Source of the DNA: a bacterium | Lineage (GTDB): Bacteria > Desulfobacterota > Binatia > DP-6 | NCBI GenBank assembly: GCA_026129405.1 | Contig: JAHCID010000007.1 | Coordinates: forward strand, 207,393 to 271,392 | Reading direction: 5' to 3' | DNA: 64,000 nt | In this document: positions 53,288 through 62,111 of the stretch, one piece after another | Position numbering within the stretch: position 1 is the stretch's first letter | How the letters are laid out: each line of letters begins with the position of its first letter | Translations under genes and position numbers: made by a program | Notes under the pieces: model-generated | Databases searched by the model: none | The model's input: the letters and a program-made list of their open reading frames with translations, nothing else | What the model was told of the DNA's origin: nothing

Positions 53288-54359
53288 ACGACCCGAACAG
53301 TAGCTCCGCCTGCTTGGCGCGCAAGGTGTGGCGATGGAGCGGATGCTCGACGACGTAGCCCGCGCCGCCGTGGAGCTGATGCGCCATGAGCGTGATCTCG
53401 CGGTACGCGCGTCCCACCCAGGCTTTCGCGATCGCGATCTCACGCTCGGACGGCAGGCCCTCGGCGAGGCGCCACAACGCCTGCCGTGCGACGTGGCGCG
53501 CGCCCTCGAGCTCGATCGCCATCACCGCGACCATCTGCTGCACGGCCTGGAACGTGCCGAGCTTCGCGCCGAACTGCTCGCGCTCGCCGACGTAGCGTAC
53601 GGTCATCTCGAGGACGGTGTCGGCGCCGCCGATGAGGTCGCAGCAGAGGAGCGTCGCGAACGTGCGGCGGAGCTTCTCGAGCCTCGGCCATGCCGTCGCC
53701 GGCGTGCCGCAGAGCGCGTCGGCGGGCAGCGCCACCTGGCGCAGCCTCACGGTGCTCTGCCGGTCCTTGGCGAAGGTCGCGAGCGGCGTCACCGTGACGC
53801 CCTTCGCGTCCCGCGGGACCAGCACGACCGACACGCCGCGGCGACCATCGCAGCCGGCGACCAGGAACGCGTCGGCGGTGACGCCCTGGAGGACGAAATC
53901 CTTCTCGCCGTGCACGACGAGGTTGCGGCCGCGGCGCGTGACCGTCGTCGTCATCGCCGACGGCTCGAGCGCGGCGCCGCGCTCGCTCACCGCCAGCGCC
54001 ACCTGCCGCTCGCCGCGCGCGATGGCCGGCAGCCACGCCTTCTTCTGCGCCGGCGTGCCGAGCGCCTGCAGCGCGAGACCGCCCGTCCAGGCGGCGAAGA
54101 GCGCGAGCGGCGCGACGGCGCGGCCGCACTCCTCGACGAGGAGCCCGAGGTCGAGCAGCGACGCGCCCTGCCCGCCCGACTTCTCGGGCAGCGCGAAGCC
54201 GAGCCAGCCGAGCTCGGCGACGGCGCGCCAGAACGCGGGATCGTACCCCGCAGGGAGCGCGTCCCATTCGAGCCGGCGCTCGCGCGTCAGCTCGGCGTCG
54301 AGGAAGCGACGCGCTTCGTGCGCGACGGCCTGCTGCTCGTCGGTCGGGGCGAGGTGCAT
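53229..54359 (-). CDS. acyl-CoA dehydrogenase, small/atypical subunit
   Basis: A 376-residue acyl-CoA dehydrogenase fold. It has LGWLGFALPEKSGGQGASLLDLGLLVEECGRAVAP and LEKLRRTFATLLCCDLIGGADTVLEMTVRYV. Unlike the partner it lacks the GGTxEIQ motif at the C-terminus (HGGAGYVVEHPLHRHTLRAK instead), so it may be a non-catalytic or structural subunit. The next gene on the same strand (54364-55536) starts four bases upstream of its ATG, and in actinobacteria such pairs form heterotetramers in steroid side-chain oxidation. That is the likeliest reading here. Confidence 0.85.
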   Translation of the reverse strand: MHLAPTDEQQAVAHEARRFLDAELTRERRLEWDALPAGYDPAFWRAVAELGWLGFALPEKSGGQGASLLDLGLLVEECGRAVAPLALFAAWTGGLALQALGTPAQKKAWLPAIARGERQVALAVSERGAALEPSAMTTTVTRRGRNLVVHGEKDFVLQGVTADAFLVAGCDGRRGVSVVLVPRDAKGVTVTPLATFAKDRQSTVRLRQVALPADALCGTPATAWPRLEKLRRTFATLLCCDLIGGADTVLEMTVRYVGEREQFGAKLGTFQAVQQMVAVMAIELEGARHVARQALWRLAEGLPSEREIAIAKAWVGRAYREITLMAHQLHGGAGYVVEHPLHRHTLRAKQAELLFGSSEDWLDTLADQLRLAPRVA

Positions 54360-54363
54360 GCGC

Positions 54364-55536
54364 TCACTTCCTCGGGAGGCCGAGCCCGCGCTGCGAGATG
54401 ATGATGCGCTGGACCTCGTTGGTGCCGCCGCCGAAGCGCTGCATCGGGGCGATGGTGTAGAGCCACTGGAGGCGGCCGTGGAGCGGGCCGGCGTCGTCCT
54501 CGGGCGCGAGCTGGCCCGCGAGGCCGAGGATGTCGAGGCCGACGGACGCGAGGTGCGCGTTCAGCTCGGTGACGTACACCTTCGCGATCGAGCCTTCCTT
54601 GGTCGGCACCTGTCCCTGGTCGATCAGCCAGGCGTTGAGGAGCCCGATCTGCCGGCCCACCTCGACGCGCATCTCGAGGTCGGCCATCGCGCGCCGTACC
54701 CAGGGAATCGTACCGAGCGGACGGCCGTCGCGCTTCGTCCTCCGCACGAACGCCTTCAGCTCGGCGAGCAGCCGCGCGAGCATGCCCGTGCAGCCGAGCT
54801 GGATGCGCTCGAAGTCGAGCGCCATCATCGCGTAGTAGAAGCCCATGCCGCGGGCGCCGACGAGGTGGTCCTTCGGCACGCGGACGTTGTCGAAGAAGAC
54901 CGCGTTGGTGCGGATGTTCGACATGGTCCAGATCGGCTGCACCTCGATGCCAGGGGTGTCCATCGGGACGATGATCATCGAGATGCCCTGGTGCTTGCGC
55001 GCCTCGGGCTCGGTGCGCACGGCGACCCAGTTGTGGGTCGCGGTGTGGGCGCCGGTGTTCCAGATCTTCTGGCCGTTCAGCACCCACTCGTCGCCGTCGA
55101 GCTCGGCCTTGGTGGAGACGTTGGCGAGGTCGGTGCCAGCGTTCGGCTCCGAATAGGCGACGGCGAACTCGACCTGCCCCTTCAGGATCGGCGGCAGCCA
55201 ACGCGCCTTCTGCGCCTCGGTGCCTTCGCGCAGGATGGTGGGCGCGACCGAGGTGATCGAGAGGTTCATCGCCGGCGCGCCGGCGAGCTGCATCTCCTCG
55301 ATGAAGGCGTACTGCTCGACCGCCGCCTTGCCCATGCCGCCGAAGTCCTTCGGCCAGCCGACGCCCCACCACCCCTTGTCGAAGAGGCGGCGATGGAACG
55401 CCTTGGCCAGCGGCCCGTCGCCCTCGTTGCCGGCCTGGCGCAGCTCGGCCCGCAGCGCCTCGGTGACGTTCGCCCGGCAGAAGGCACGCACCTCGTCGCA
55501 CCAGCGGAGCTGCTCGGGCGTGTACGCGTAGCGCAT
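54364..55536 (-). CDS. acyl-CoA dehydrogenase, catalytic-type subunit
   Basis: A 390-residue enzyme. The core has FAVAYSEPNAGTDLANVSTKAEL and DGDEWVLNGQKIWNTGAHTATHNW. The end reads PMQRFGGGTNEVQRIIISQRGLGLPRK, a GGGTNEV form of the GGTxEIQ motif. ATG 55536 is preferred because the longer frame has no similarity upstream. It is translated just before the smaller paralogue, four bases apart. Substrate may be a branched or cyclic acyl-CoA (inference from pairing). Confidence 0.92.
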   Translation of the reverse strand: MRYAYTPEQLRWCDEVRAFCRANVTEALRAELRQAGNEGDGPLAKAFHRRLFDKGWWGVGWPKDFGGMGKAAVEQYAFIEEMQLAGAPAMNLSITSVAPTILREGTEAQKARWLPPILKGQVEFAVAYSEPNAGTDLANVSTKAELDGDEWVLNGQKIWNTGAHTATHNWVAVRTEPEARKHQGISMIIVPMDTPGIEVQPIWTMSNIRTNAVFFDNVRVPKDHLVGARGMGFYYAMMALDFERIQLGCTGMLARLLAELKAFVRRTKRDGRPLGTIPWVRRAMADLEMRVEVGRQIGLLNAWLIDQGQVPTKEGSIAKVYVTELNAHLASVGLDILGLAGQLAPEDDAGPLHGRLQWLYTIAPMQRFGGGTNEVQRIIISQRGLGLPRK

Positions 55537-55621
55537 GCGGGGGGTTCGATACGTCGAAGGCCCGGCGCCGTGCAAGACCGAGCGAGTGTTCGATTACGCC
55601 CCCTGATGCGCCGCGCGCCGC

Positions 55622-56833
55622 TCACGCACCGAGCACGCCGTCGAGCCAGTCGAGCACGCGACGGTTGAGGAGGGAGCGGTTGCGCATCTCACAGTGGTCG
55701 CCGGCCCCTTCGGCCGCGGTGAAGCGGAGCAGCTCCCTCGGGCCGCGTAGCGCCGCGTAGAGCGCCGGCGCGGACGCGCCGAGCCGATCGTCCTCGCCGA
55801 CGGTGAGCAGCGTCGGGCAGCGGATCCGCTCGGTGCGGCCGTCCAGGGTGAAGGTCTCGACGGCGGCGAGGTAGTCGCGCAGGCTCGTCAGGCCGTGCAC
55901 CCAGAAACCGCGCTGGACGATCGTCCAGCGCAGACGCCGATCGCCCTCCACCATGGCCATGAAGCGATCGAGCACCTCCTGCGCGACCCCCGCGAGATGG
56001 CGCGCCGCCGCCGGCGTCGCGCCGAGCGCGACGACGGCGGCGCGAAAGCCCTCGGCGACGCTCCACAGGCCCGGGTCGGCGACACAGGCGGCGAGGCGCG
56101 GCTCGCCGCTCGCGGCGCGCGGCGCCAGGTAGCCGCCGAGGCTCCAGCCGTAGAGGGCGATGCGTGCCGGATCGACGCCGGGCAGCGTGACGGCGACGTC
56201 GACGACCGCCCGCACCACCGTCTCCCAGTCGGGACGCAGGCGCATGCCCCGCTCGACCAACATCGCGCCCTGTCCCGGGCCGTCGAAGAGAAGGCAATGG
56301 TAGCCGCGTCGCGACGCGGCCACCGCGGACGCGCAGTAGAGGTCCGTCATGGTCCCGTCGTAGCCGTTGGTGAGGATCAGCAGCGGGCGCGTCTCGGCGG
56401 CGCGTCCCGCCGCCGGCACCAGCCAGCCGGGCATCGCCCCGTCCTCGAACGGGATCGCGAGCCGCGTCGCCGGCGCCGCGTCGAGGAGGAGCCCCTGCTC
56501 GAGCGCGGCCGTTCCCTTGCGGAAGGCCGCCACGAGGCGCGGGTCGACCGGATCGCCGTAGAGCGGATGGAGCGACGTCATGTAGTGGCAGCTGGCGCGC
56601 AGCCACAGCTCGCGCGCGCTCGCCCCCCGGCCCGCCGCGAGGCGCTCCGTCGCCTCCGCCGCGAGGCGGTCGCCCGCCGCCACCCAGGCGCCGTGGAAGG
56701 CCGCGTCGTCGCCGTCGCCGACGGCCTTCGCCACGGCGGCGATCTCGCCCACGTCCGCACCGCCGTACGGCACGTAGGCGAGCGGCCAGGTGCCGAACTC
56801 GTCGTGGAAGGCGGAGGCGAAGAGGAATCCCAT
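55622..56833 (-). CDS. alpha/beta hydrolase of the FrsA/DUF1100-like type
   Basis: A 403-residue protein. Its N-terminal helical part (FASAFHDEFGTWPLAYVPYGGADVGE ... RELWLRASCHYMTSLHP) is followed by an alpha/beta hydrolase with FDGPGQGAMLVERG, elbow IALYGWSLGGYLAPR, acid in LTVGEDDRLGASAP and GDHCEMRN (His). The helical cap is like that of 2,6-dihydroxy-pseudo-oxynicotine hydrolase or FrsA. Start at ATG 56833. It is convergent with none; the MFS gene is upstream by 54 bases on the same strand, so an uptake-and-hydrolysis operon is plausible. Confidence 0.85.
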   Translation of the reverse strand: MGFLFASAFHDEFGTWPLAYVPYGGADVGEIAAVAKAVGDGDDAAFHGAWVAAGDRLAAEATERLAAGRGASARELWLRASCHYMTSLHPLYGDPVDPRLVAAFRKGTAALEQGLLLDAAPATRLAIPFEDGAMPGWLVPAAGRAAETRPLLILTNGYDGTMTDLYCASAVAASRRGYHCLLFDGPGQGAMLVERGMRLRPDWETVVRAVVDVAVTLPGVDPARIALYGWSLGGYLAPRAASGEPRLAACVADPGLWSVAEGFRAAVVALGATPAAARHLAGVAQEVLDRFMAMVEGDRRLRWTIVQRGFWVHGLTSLRDYLAAVETFTLDGRTERIRCPTLLTVGEDDRLGASAPALYAALRGPRELLRFTAAEGAGDHCEMRNRSLLNRRVLDWLDGVLGA

Positions 56834-56887
56834 GCGCGCGGCGCGCGATTCTAGAGCCTGCGCGCGAGCGCGCAAACCGTCCGGATC

Positions 56888-58198
56888 CTATGCCGCGCGC
56901 GCCAGTCGCTCGCGCCCGGGCAGCCGGATGCGCAGCACCAGCACCGTCGCCACCACCGACGCTGCGATCACCACCCCCAGCGCCGGCCCGAAGCTGCCGG
57001 TGTGGTCGCGCAGCGACGCCATCGCCGGGATGACCGCCGCCTGCGCCAACACGATGAACGGCACCAGGCGACCGCTGATGGCGCCGTAGTGCACGCGGCC
57101 GAACGCCTCGGCGACGAGGCTCGCCTGCAGCGTCGCGTTGCCGCCCATCGCATAGCCGTAGAGGATCACGTAGGCGACCAGCCCCGGGGTGCTGTGCGTC
57201 GCCCAGAGGAGCAGGACGCCGGCGCCCTGCAGCAGGAAGCACGCGGCGGCAACGCGGCGCTGATCGTAGCGATCGAGGAGCGCGCCGAAGCCGAGCTTGC
57301 CGACGACGCCCATCGCCGCGGTGGCGCCGAGCACCAACGACGCGTGCGTCGGGTCCATGCCGCGGTCGATGAGGAGCGGGATCTGGAAGAGGAGCACGCC
57401 CGCGAGCCCGGCCATCGTGAGCCCGAAGCAGACGGCGAGCAGCCAGAACGCCGCGCTGCGCACCGCGACCTCGGGCCGCACCGAGCGCTCCAGCTCGCGC
57501 TCGACCGCTTCGAGCGCCGCGTGGCCGGCGCCGCGCGGCGCGGGCTCGCCGTCCGGCAGGAGCCCGAGGTCGGCCGGGTCGCGCCGCATGAACGCCAGCA
57601 CCGGCGGCAGCACGACGACGAGCACGAGCGCCGCGAGCACCAGATAGGCCTCGCGCCAGCCGCGATGCACGATGAGCCACTGCGCGAGCGGCGCCATGAC
57701 GATGCCGCCGGCCGAGATGCCCGCCGTGGCGATGCCGAGCGCCTGCCCGCGGCGCCGCACGAACCAGCGGGCGACGACGGCGTTGTTCGGCAGCGCGCCC
57801 ATGCACGTCGAGCCGAGCGCGATCGGCCCGGCCATGCACAGGTAGAGGAGCGGCAGGCTGCCGACCTGCGAGAGCAGCGCGAACCCCGCCGCGAGGAGAC
57901 ACGCGCCGGCGATCTCCACGCCACGCGCCCCGTGCCGATCGACGACGCGGCCGACGACGAGCCCGTACGCCGCCTGCGCGAGCTGCGTGCAGGTGTAGGC
58001 GAGCGCGACCCGGCCGCGACCGCCGAAGGTCTCCGCCAGCGGAGTGAGGAAGACGCCCCAGGCGTAGAACATGAGGCCGACGTTGATGGCGTGGCAGAGA
58101 AAGGCGGTGAGGACGATCCACCAGCCGTGGAAGATCGCGGTGTTTCCCCGCGTCTCAGGCTGTTTCATCCTGCGCTCAAATCGTTGCGCCCCTTGCAT
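56888..58198 (-). CDS. MFS transporter (MCT/oxalate-formate antiporter-like)
   Basis: A 436-residue, 12-helix major facilitator. The first helix has WWIVLTAFLCHAINVGLMFYAWGVF; the loop motif VGRVVDRHGARGVEIAG (motif A-like) is between helices 2 and 3; NNAVVARWFVRRRGQALGIATAGISAGGI precedes helix 5. This pattern is typical of monocarboxylate/oxalate carriers. Start M 58198 with an alternative at 58168. It lies 54 bases from the hydrolase gene on the same strand and probably shares its mRNA. Confidence 0.87.
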   Translation of the reverse strand: MQGAQRFERRMKQPETRGNTAIFHGWWIVLTAFLCHAINVGLMFYAWGVFLTPLAETFGGRGRVALAYTCTQLAQAAYGLVVGRVVDRHGARGVEIAGACLLAAGFALLSQVGSLPLLYLCMAGPIALGSTCMGALPNNAVVARWFVRRRGQALGIATAGISAGGIVMAPLAQWLIVHRGWREAYLVLAALVLVVVLPPVLAFMRRDPADLGLLPDGEPAPRGAGHAALEAVERELERSVRPEVAVRSAAFWLLAVCFGLTMAGLAGVLLFQIPLLIDRGMDPTHASLVLGATAAMGVVGKLGFGALLDRYDQRRVAAACFLLQGAGVLLLWATHSTPGLVAYVILYGYAMGGNATLQASLVAEAFGRVHYGAISGRLVPFIVLAQAAVIPAMASLRDHTGSFGPALGVVIAASVVATVLVLRIRLPGRERLARAA

Positions 58199-58285
58199 TC
58201 TCGTGCACTGCGCGCTTCGTCGTGTTACACGCTGTTCCGTTGAATCCGTAGCCTATTCGTAGCCTGGCGCTCTGCGGAAACACGA

Positions 58286-59045
58286 ATGCCAAGACTCAAG
58301 CTTGACGACCGAACCATCCGCGCACTCGAATCACCGGTGCGAGGTCAGATCAACTACATCGACGCCGGCCTGCCTGGCTTCGGCCTCCGGTTTGCGGCAG
58401 GGGGCGCTCGCACCTGGACTGTCACGTACCACCCACCGAGGTCGATACGTTCGACGGATCACACTCGGCCGCTATCCGCTCGTCAGCATCGCGGACGCCC
58501 GCGCGAAGGCGAAACTGCTGCTCGCTGCGGTGACTCAAGGACACGACCCTGCGGCGGTAGCTAAAGCCCAGCGCCACGCGCCAACGTTCGCAGACCTAAC
58601 GACCCAGTACATCGAGCGCCACGCTAAGGTGAAGAAACGCAGCTGGCAGGCCGATGAGTACATGCTGCGGCGCTACGTCCCGGCATCCTGGGGGCCGAGA
58701 GCCCTCGCTGAGATCTCGCGGCGCGACATTCGCGATCACCTCTAGAGGTTTTGGCCGAGCGGACTCCGGCGATGGCGAACCGAACGCTCGCGCTACTACG
58801 GACGGTATGGAACTTCGCCATCGCGCGCGAATTGATTGCGGCATCACCATGCGCTCGCATCGAGCGGCCCGCTGCCGACCATGCACGAGATCGAGTGCTC
58901 ACTGCGGATGAGATCCGTCGCGTGTGCTCTGGAGCAGGAGAGTCCGCAGACTTCGGCACTCTTCCGACTGTACTTCTACACCGCGCAGCGCGGCCGGCGA
59001 ACCTCGGGTGCCGGGCTGGGTCTCGCGTGCCACCCGGCCGAATGA
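58286..59045 (+). pseudogene. decayed tyrosine recombinase (integrase)
   Basis: The first frame gives LDDRTIRALESPVRGQINYIDAGLPGFGLRFAAGGARTW, the Arm-DNA-binding (DUF4102) start of a phage/island integrase. A shift leads to RRITLGRYPLVSIADARAKAKLLL and on to FADLTTQYIERHAKVKKRSW. A third frame gives TLALLRTVWNFAIARELIAASPC and DRVLTADEIRRVC; a last stretch reads ALFRLYFYTAQRGR. The C-terminal catalytic residues (R, HxxR, Y) are lost. It is a remnant of an integrated element, with at least three frameshifts. Confidence 0.85.
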
Positions 59046-59350
59046 GAGCGCTGGGGCATCGACACGACGCATCTCTTTTGCGGCCGCGACGGCTGGTGCC
59101 ACCTGACGGCAATCATCGACTGCTACGACGCACGATCGTCGGCTGGCGCCTGGCGATGTACGAAACCGAGGGGAACACCACACTCGAGCTTATCGACTGC
59201 GCGTCATGGCCGACGCGGGCCCGGGCGCGGACGGCGACGGTCCGCTGGATCGAAGCCGTCTACGACCGCCAGCGGCGGCACTCGGCGATCGACATGCTGA
59301 GCCCGGGTGCCTACGAGGATCGCTACTGGCATCGCCGCGCAGCGGCTTAA
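59046..59350 (+). pseudogene. IS3-family transposase (OrfB) remnant
   Basis: Directly after the integrase remnant comes RWGIDTTHLFCGRDGWCHLTAIIDCYD, the first DDE region of an IS3 OrfB. A one-base shift leads to RTIVGWRLAM. A jump then lands in TLELIDCASWPTRARARTATVRWIEAVYDRQRRHSAIDMLSPGAYEDRYW, the C-terminal region. The central part with the second Asp and the Glu is missing. It is not from the same IS as the one at 60.9 kb, since the C-termini differ. Confidence 0.8.
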
Positions 59351-59540
59351 CCCAGGTGTTCGCCCGGCCGGGGCAAGTCCAATCCTTGCGGTAGCTGGTC
59401 GGGCGACACTAAGACCGGTCCCGCTGCCGCCGCCAGGCCTGTGCCCTGGTGCTTTCCACTCGTGTCGCGTCAATACACGAACATCCGATAGCCGACGACA
59501 GCCACCACGCCAGCCCACCAAATAGTCTCATTCGTGACGG

Positions 59541-60710
59541 CTATGGATGCGCAAGAAGGTACTGGCTGATCGTAGTAAAACGCGCTCGAGGCTGTCCCGC
59601 CGTAGGGCTGGGCTGCAAACCATTCCCATTCGGCGCGCACACGTTGTTGGCGTTAAGCAGTGCCGTATCGCACGAGCACGTCGACGTGCCTGTGGCGCAA
59701 ATTCGGAACGCCGGATCGACCAGATTAATGAGGTTGTAGTAGAACGCCTTGAAGCAATTACTCGCAGTGCGCCCGCAGTACTGGAAAATATTGACAGCGG
59801 CGTTGCCGGGCCCTTGAGTGGGATTCCCCCAGCTACAGATGTGACATCGCTGCGGTGAATTATCGTAGCCGAACTCCGTCAACCAGTACCGCCTCACGCA
59901 TGCCCCATCCTGAGTGCATCGTTCGTACGTCTCGGCCGTGTCCATCGTATGCTTAACGTCAGCCACCCTATCATACCGATGAAACGTGAACGCCTCCAAT
60001 GGCACGGTCAAGAAGCGTTGAGAGCCAACTTTGTGCGTTAGGTACCGATCCAAAGTGGCCTTGATGTTGCCGTGTGGCGCGCTGATTCCTGGCGCTACGA
60101 TCATCGAAGGTGCCCCAGATAGCGTGATGCCAAACCAACCGGGGATCAAAATAAGGTCCTGATACTGCTGTGCTGTGCCGCGAAAGTAGTTGCACCGATC
60201 AGGTTCGTTCCAGAGCTCCCATGCGCGCACAAAGGATCCGTAGCGCTTCGCGACTTCGAGCGTGAAATTGAGAAAATGCTGGTTGTTCGCGGGAGGGTTC
60301 GGTGTCGATCCAGGCTTTACCGCACCAACGCACTCCGCGTTCGTCCCCGGCTGGCTCGCCCATGGAGGAACGTTTGCAAACGTGATGAGAATCGAAAGGT
60401 GCGCCGCCCACGCTTGGGCGATCGCGGCATCCGTTGGCCCCCAGACCCATTGCGCGACCGGATCTGTTCCATTTGGCTGCACACTCGCCCACGAGATGGC
60501 CATTCGAACCCATCGAAAGCCGCCTTCGTAGGCGGTGCTCAGATTGGCTGGTGTTACGGCTGCCGGATCGTACGAGTCGTTGAAACCCCAATAGCTCGGA
60601 CTGTTCGGGGAGTCGCAGTAGGGTGTTGATGCAATCAGCAACAGGCTCGTAATAGACAACGCTAGCCCCAGCACTGCCTGCCGAGCTCGCCAATGCCGAG
60701 CATTCGCCAT
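59541..60710 (-). CDS. secreted clan GH-A glycoside hydrolase (GH39/GH5-like)
   Basis: A 389-residue exported enzyme with signal peptide (AVLGLALSITSLLLIAS). A TIM barrel begins YWGFNDSYDPAAVTP and has FRWVRMAISWASVQPNGTD. The acid/base is in AWELWNEPDRCNYF (Glu of NEP) and the nucleophile in YWLTEFGYDNS. The Cys-rich tail (RCHICSWGNPTQGPG) suits a secreted protein. The DNA is markedly lower in GC than the rest of the window. An AGGAGGGA ribosome-binding site precedes ATG 60710. A second, broken copy lies at 63.0-63.9 kb. Substrate likely a plant or bacterial polysaccharide (inference). Confidence 0.85.
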   Translation of the reverse strand: MANARHWRARQAVLGLALSITSLLLIASTPYCDSPNSPSYWGFNDSYDPAAVTPANLSTAYEGGFRWVRMAISWASVQPNGTDPVAQWVWGPTDAAIAQAWAAHLSILITFANVPPWASQPGTNAECVGAVKPGSTPNPPANNQHFLNFTLEVAKRYGSFVRAWELWNEPDRCNYFRGTAQQYQDLILIPGWFGITLSGAPSMIVAPGISAPHGNIKATLDRYLTHKVGSQRFLTVPLEAFTFHRYDRVADVKHTMDTAETYERCTQDGACVRRYWLTEFGYDNSPQRCHICSWGNPTQGPGNAAVNIFQYCGRTASNCFKAFYYNLINLVDPAFRICATGTSTCSCDTALLNANNVCAPNGNGLQPSPTAGQPRARFTTISQYLLAHP

Positions 60711-60751
60711 TTGGAGTCCCTCCTGTGACGAGGCGCTAGCACGTACCGCAA

Positions 60752-60801
60752 AACTGCGCCCAGGAGTGCAAACTGCGCTAAAGTGTCCGCGACAACTGCG
60801 C
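60752..60801. repeat. three AACTGCGC repeats in the leader of the glycosidase gene
   Basis: AACTGCGC occurs at 60752-60759, 60771-60778 and 60794-60801. Each lies in a near-palindrome of the type CGCAAAACTGCG. They lie between the predicted promoter and ATG 60710, so they fit a repressor operator array. Confidence 0.5.
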
Positions 60802-60821
60802 CGCCCGAAAACCTCGTAGCA

Positions 60822-60851
60822 TAGATAGTCGCAATATGGCTCGCGTGTCAA
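60822..60851 (-). promoter_or_regulatory. predicted sigma-70 promoter of the glycosidase gene
   Basis: On the minus strand TTGACA (60846-60851) is followed after 18 bases by TATCTA (60822-60827). The -35 is perfect and the -10 is weak. It lies 9 bp inside the left end of the IS element, so the insertion probably left the promoter intact. Confidence 0.4.
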
Positions 60852-60860
60852 CTGTCTCCC

Positions 60861-62056
60861 TGTAAAGCCCCCCTCGTCCGGACACCGCGCGATGGTAGAC
60901 TCCGCGGGCCGTCGCAGGAGGGGAACATGCGCAAGTCCCGCTTCACGGAAGAGCAGATCGTGTCGATCTTGCGGGAGGGAGAAGCCGGCGTGCCGATGGC
61001 CGAGCTGTTACGCCGCCACGGCATCAGCCGCGCGACCTACTTCAACTGGCGCGCGAAGTACGCCGGGACGTCCGTCGCGGAGCTGCGGCGGCTGAAGGAG
61101 ATCGAGGCCGAGAACACGAAACTCAAGCGGATGTACGCGGAGCTCGCGCTCGAGAACGCCGCGATCAAGGACGTCCTGCAGCGAAAGCTGTAGGGCCGGC
61201 CACGAGGCGCCAGGTGACGGCGATCCTGGTCACGGAGCATCGGCTCCCGGTTCGACGCGCGTGCCGAGCGGTCGGGCTGTCGCGGACGGCATGGTATCGG
61301 CGGCCGGCGGATCCCGCGATCCGGGACGCGGCGGTCATCGCGGCGCTGCTGGCGGTGGTCGAGCAGCACGGCCGCTGGGGCTTCTGGAAGTGCTTCACGC
61401 GCCTGCGCCTCGATGGGCACGGGTGGAACCACAAGCATGTCCATCGCGTGTACTGCGCGCTGCGCTTGAATCTCCCGCGGCGCACGAGGCGGCGCGTCCC
61501 GACTCGCCTCCGCCAGCCGCTCGTCGCGCCCGCGACGCTCAACGGCATCTGGGCCCTCGACTTCATGCATGACGCGCTCTACGGCGGCCGGCCCTTTCGG
61601 ACTCTCAACGTCCTCGACGAGGCGAACCGCGAAGCGCTCGCGATCGAGGTCGGGACCGCGCCAGCCGCCCGCGTCGTGCGCGTGCTCGAGCAGCTCATCG
61701 AGCTCTACGGGCGGCCCGAGGCTCTACGCGTCGACAACGGCCCGGAGCTCACGGCCCAGCTCTTCGCCGACTGGTGTCAGCAGCATCGCATCGCGATCCG
61801 GTACATCCAGCCCGGCAAGCGATCAGAACGCCTTCATCGAACGCTTCAACCGGACCTACCGCCACGACGTGCTCGACGCGCACCTCTTCGGGTCGGTGCG
61901 CGAGGTGCAGCGCCAGACCGACGACTGGCTCGTGACCTACAACGATCACCGGCCGCACGAATCGCTGGGGGACGTCCCGCCCACGCGCTTTCTCCCGCGG
62001 CCCCGCACCCCGCCGGAGTCCACCTATGCGTGGTGTCCTCGACCGGGGGGCTTACG
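60861..62056. mobile_element. IS3-family element (IS407-like group), frameshifted
   Basis: The left end TGTAAAGCCCCCC...GGACACC (60861-60885) and the right end (about 62031-62055), read in reverse as GTAAGCCCCCC...GGACACCA, form imperfect inverted repeats. The total length of about 1.2 kb and the OrfA/OrfB arrangement fit the family. OrfB contains an indel, so transposase is probably inactive. A target duplication could not be established. It separates the glycosidase and its promoter from the methyltransferase. Confidence 0.8.
60927..61193 (+). CDS. IS3-family transposase OrfA
   Basis: An 88-residue protein with KSRFTEEQIVSILREGEAGVPMAELLRRHGISRATYFNWRAKYAG, the helix-turn-helix of OrfA, followed by a leucine-zipper-like helix (EIEAENTKLKRMYAELALENAAIKDVL). 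It is typical of the IS407/IS2-like groups. OrfB starts 20 bases downstream in the -1 frame. A -1 shift near CGAAAGC would fuse the two products. Confidence 0.92.
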   Translation: MRKSRFTEEQIVSILREGEAGVPMAELLRRHGISRATYFNWRAKYAGTSVAELRRLKEIEAENTKLKRMYAELALENAAIKDVLQRKL

Positions 62057-62111
62057 GCACCGCCCAGCGTGGTTCAGACTTTGGTCGCGACGAAGTCGAC
62101 CTGTCCAGTGA
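61214..62111 (+). pseudogene. IS3-family transposase OrfB, frameshifted
   Basis: The N-terminal part reads ACRAVGLSRTAWYRRP and is followed by the DDE core: NGIWALDFMHDALYGGRPFRTLNV (first Asp) and GRPEALRVDNGPELTAQLF (second Asp). The Glu segment, NAFIERFNRTYRHDVLDAH, is in another frame. The break is near 61825, where AAGCGATCAG should be AAGCNNGATCAG (two bases lost). The second frame runs on to TGA 62109-62111, beyond the right inverted repeat, so its natural stop is also altered. Without the indel it would be an intact rve-domain transposase. Confidence 0.85.

Noticed and set aside
51683..53389. A plus-strand open frame of more than 500 codons over the sugar dehydrogenase-like gene
   Set aside because: Its translation is charged and repetitive; the opposite strand carries recognisable propeller blades, so it is a shadow.
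58150..58285. A tRNA gene or clear att site upstream of the integrase remnant
   Set aside because: The short CGTAGCCT repeat is visible but no cloverleaf can be drawn, and no matching right end is in the window.
60861..62056. Target-site duplication of the IS element
   Set aside because: The right boundary is uncertain by a few bases, so a 3-4 bp duplication cannot be claimed.
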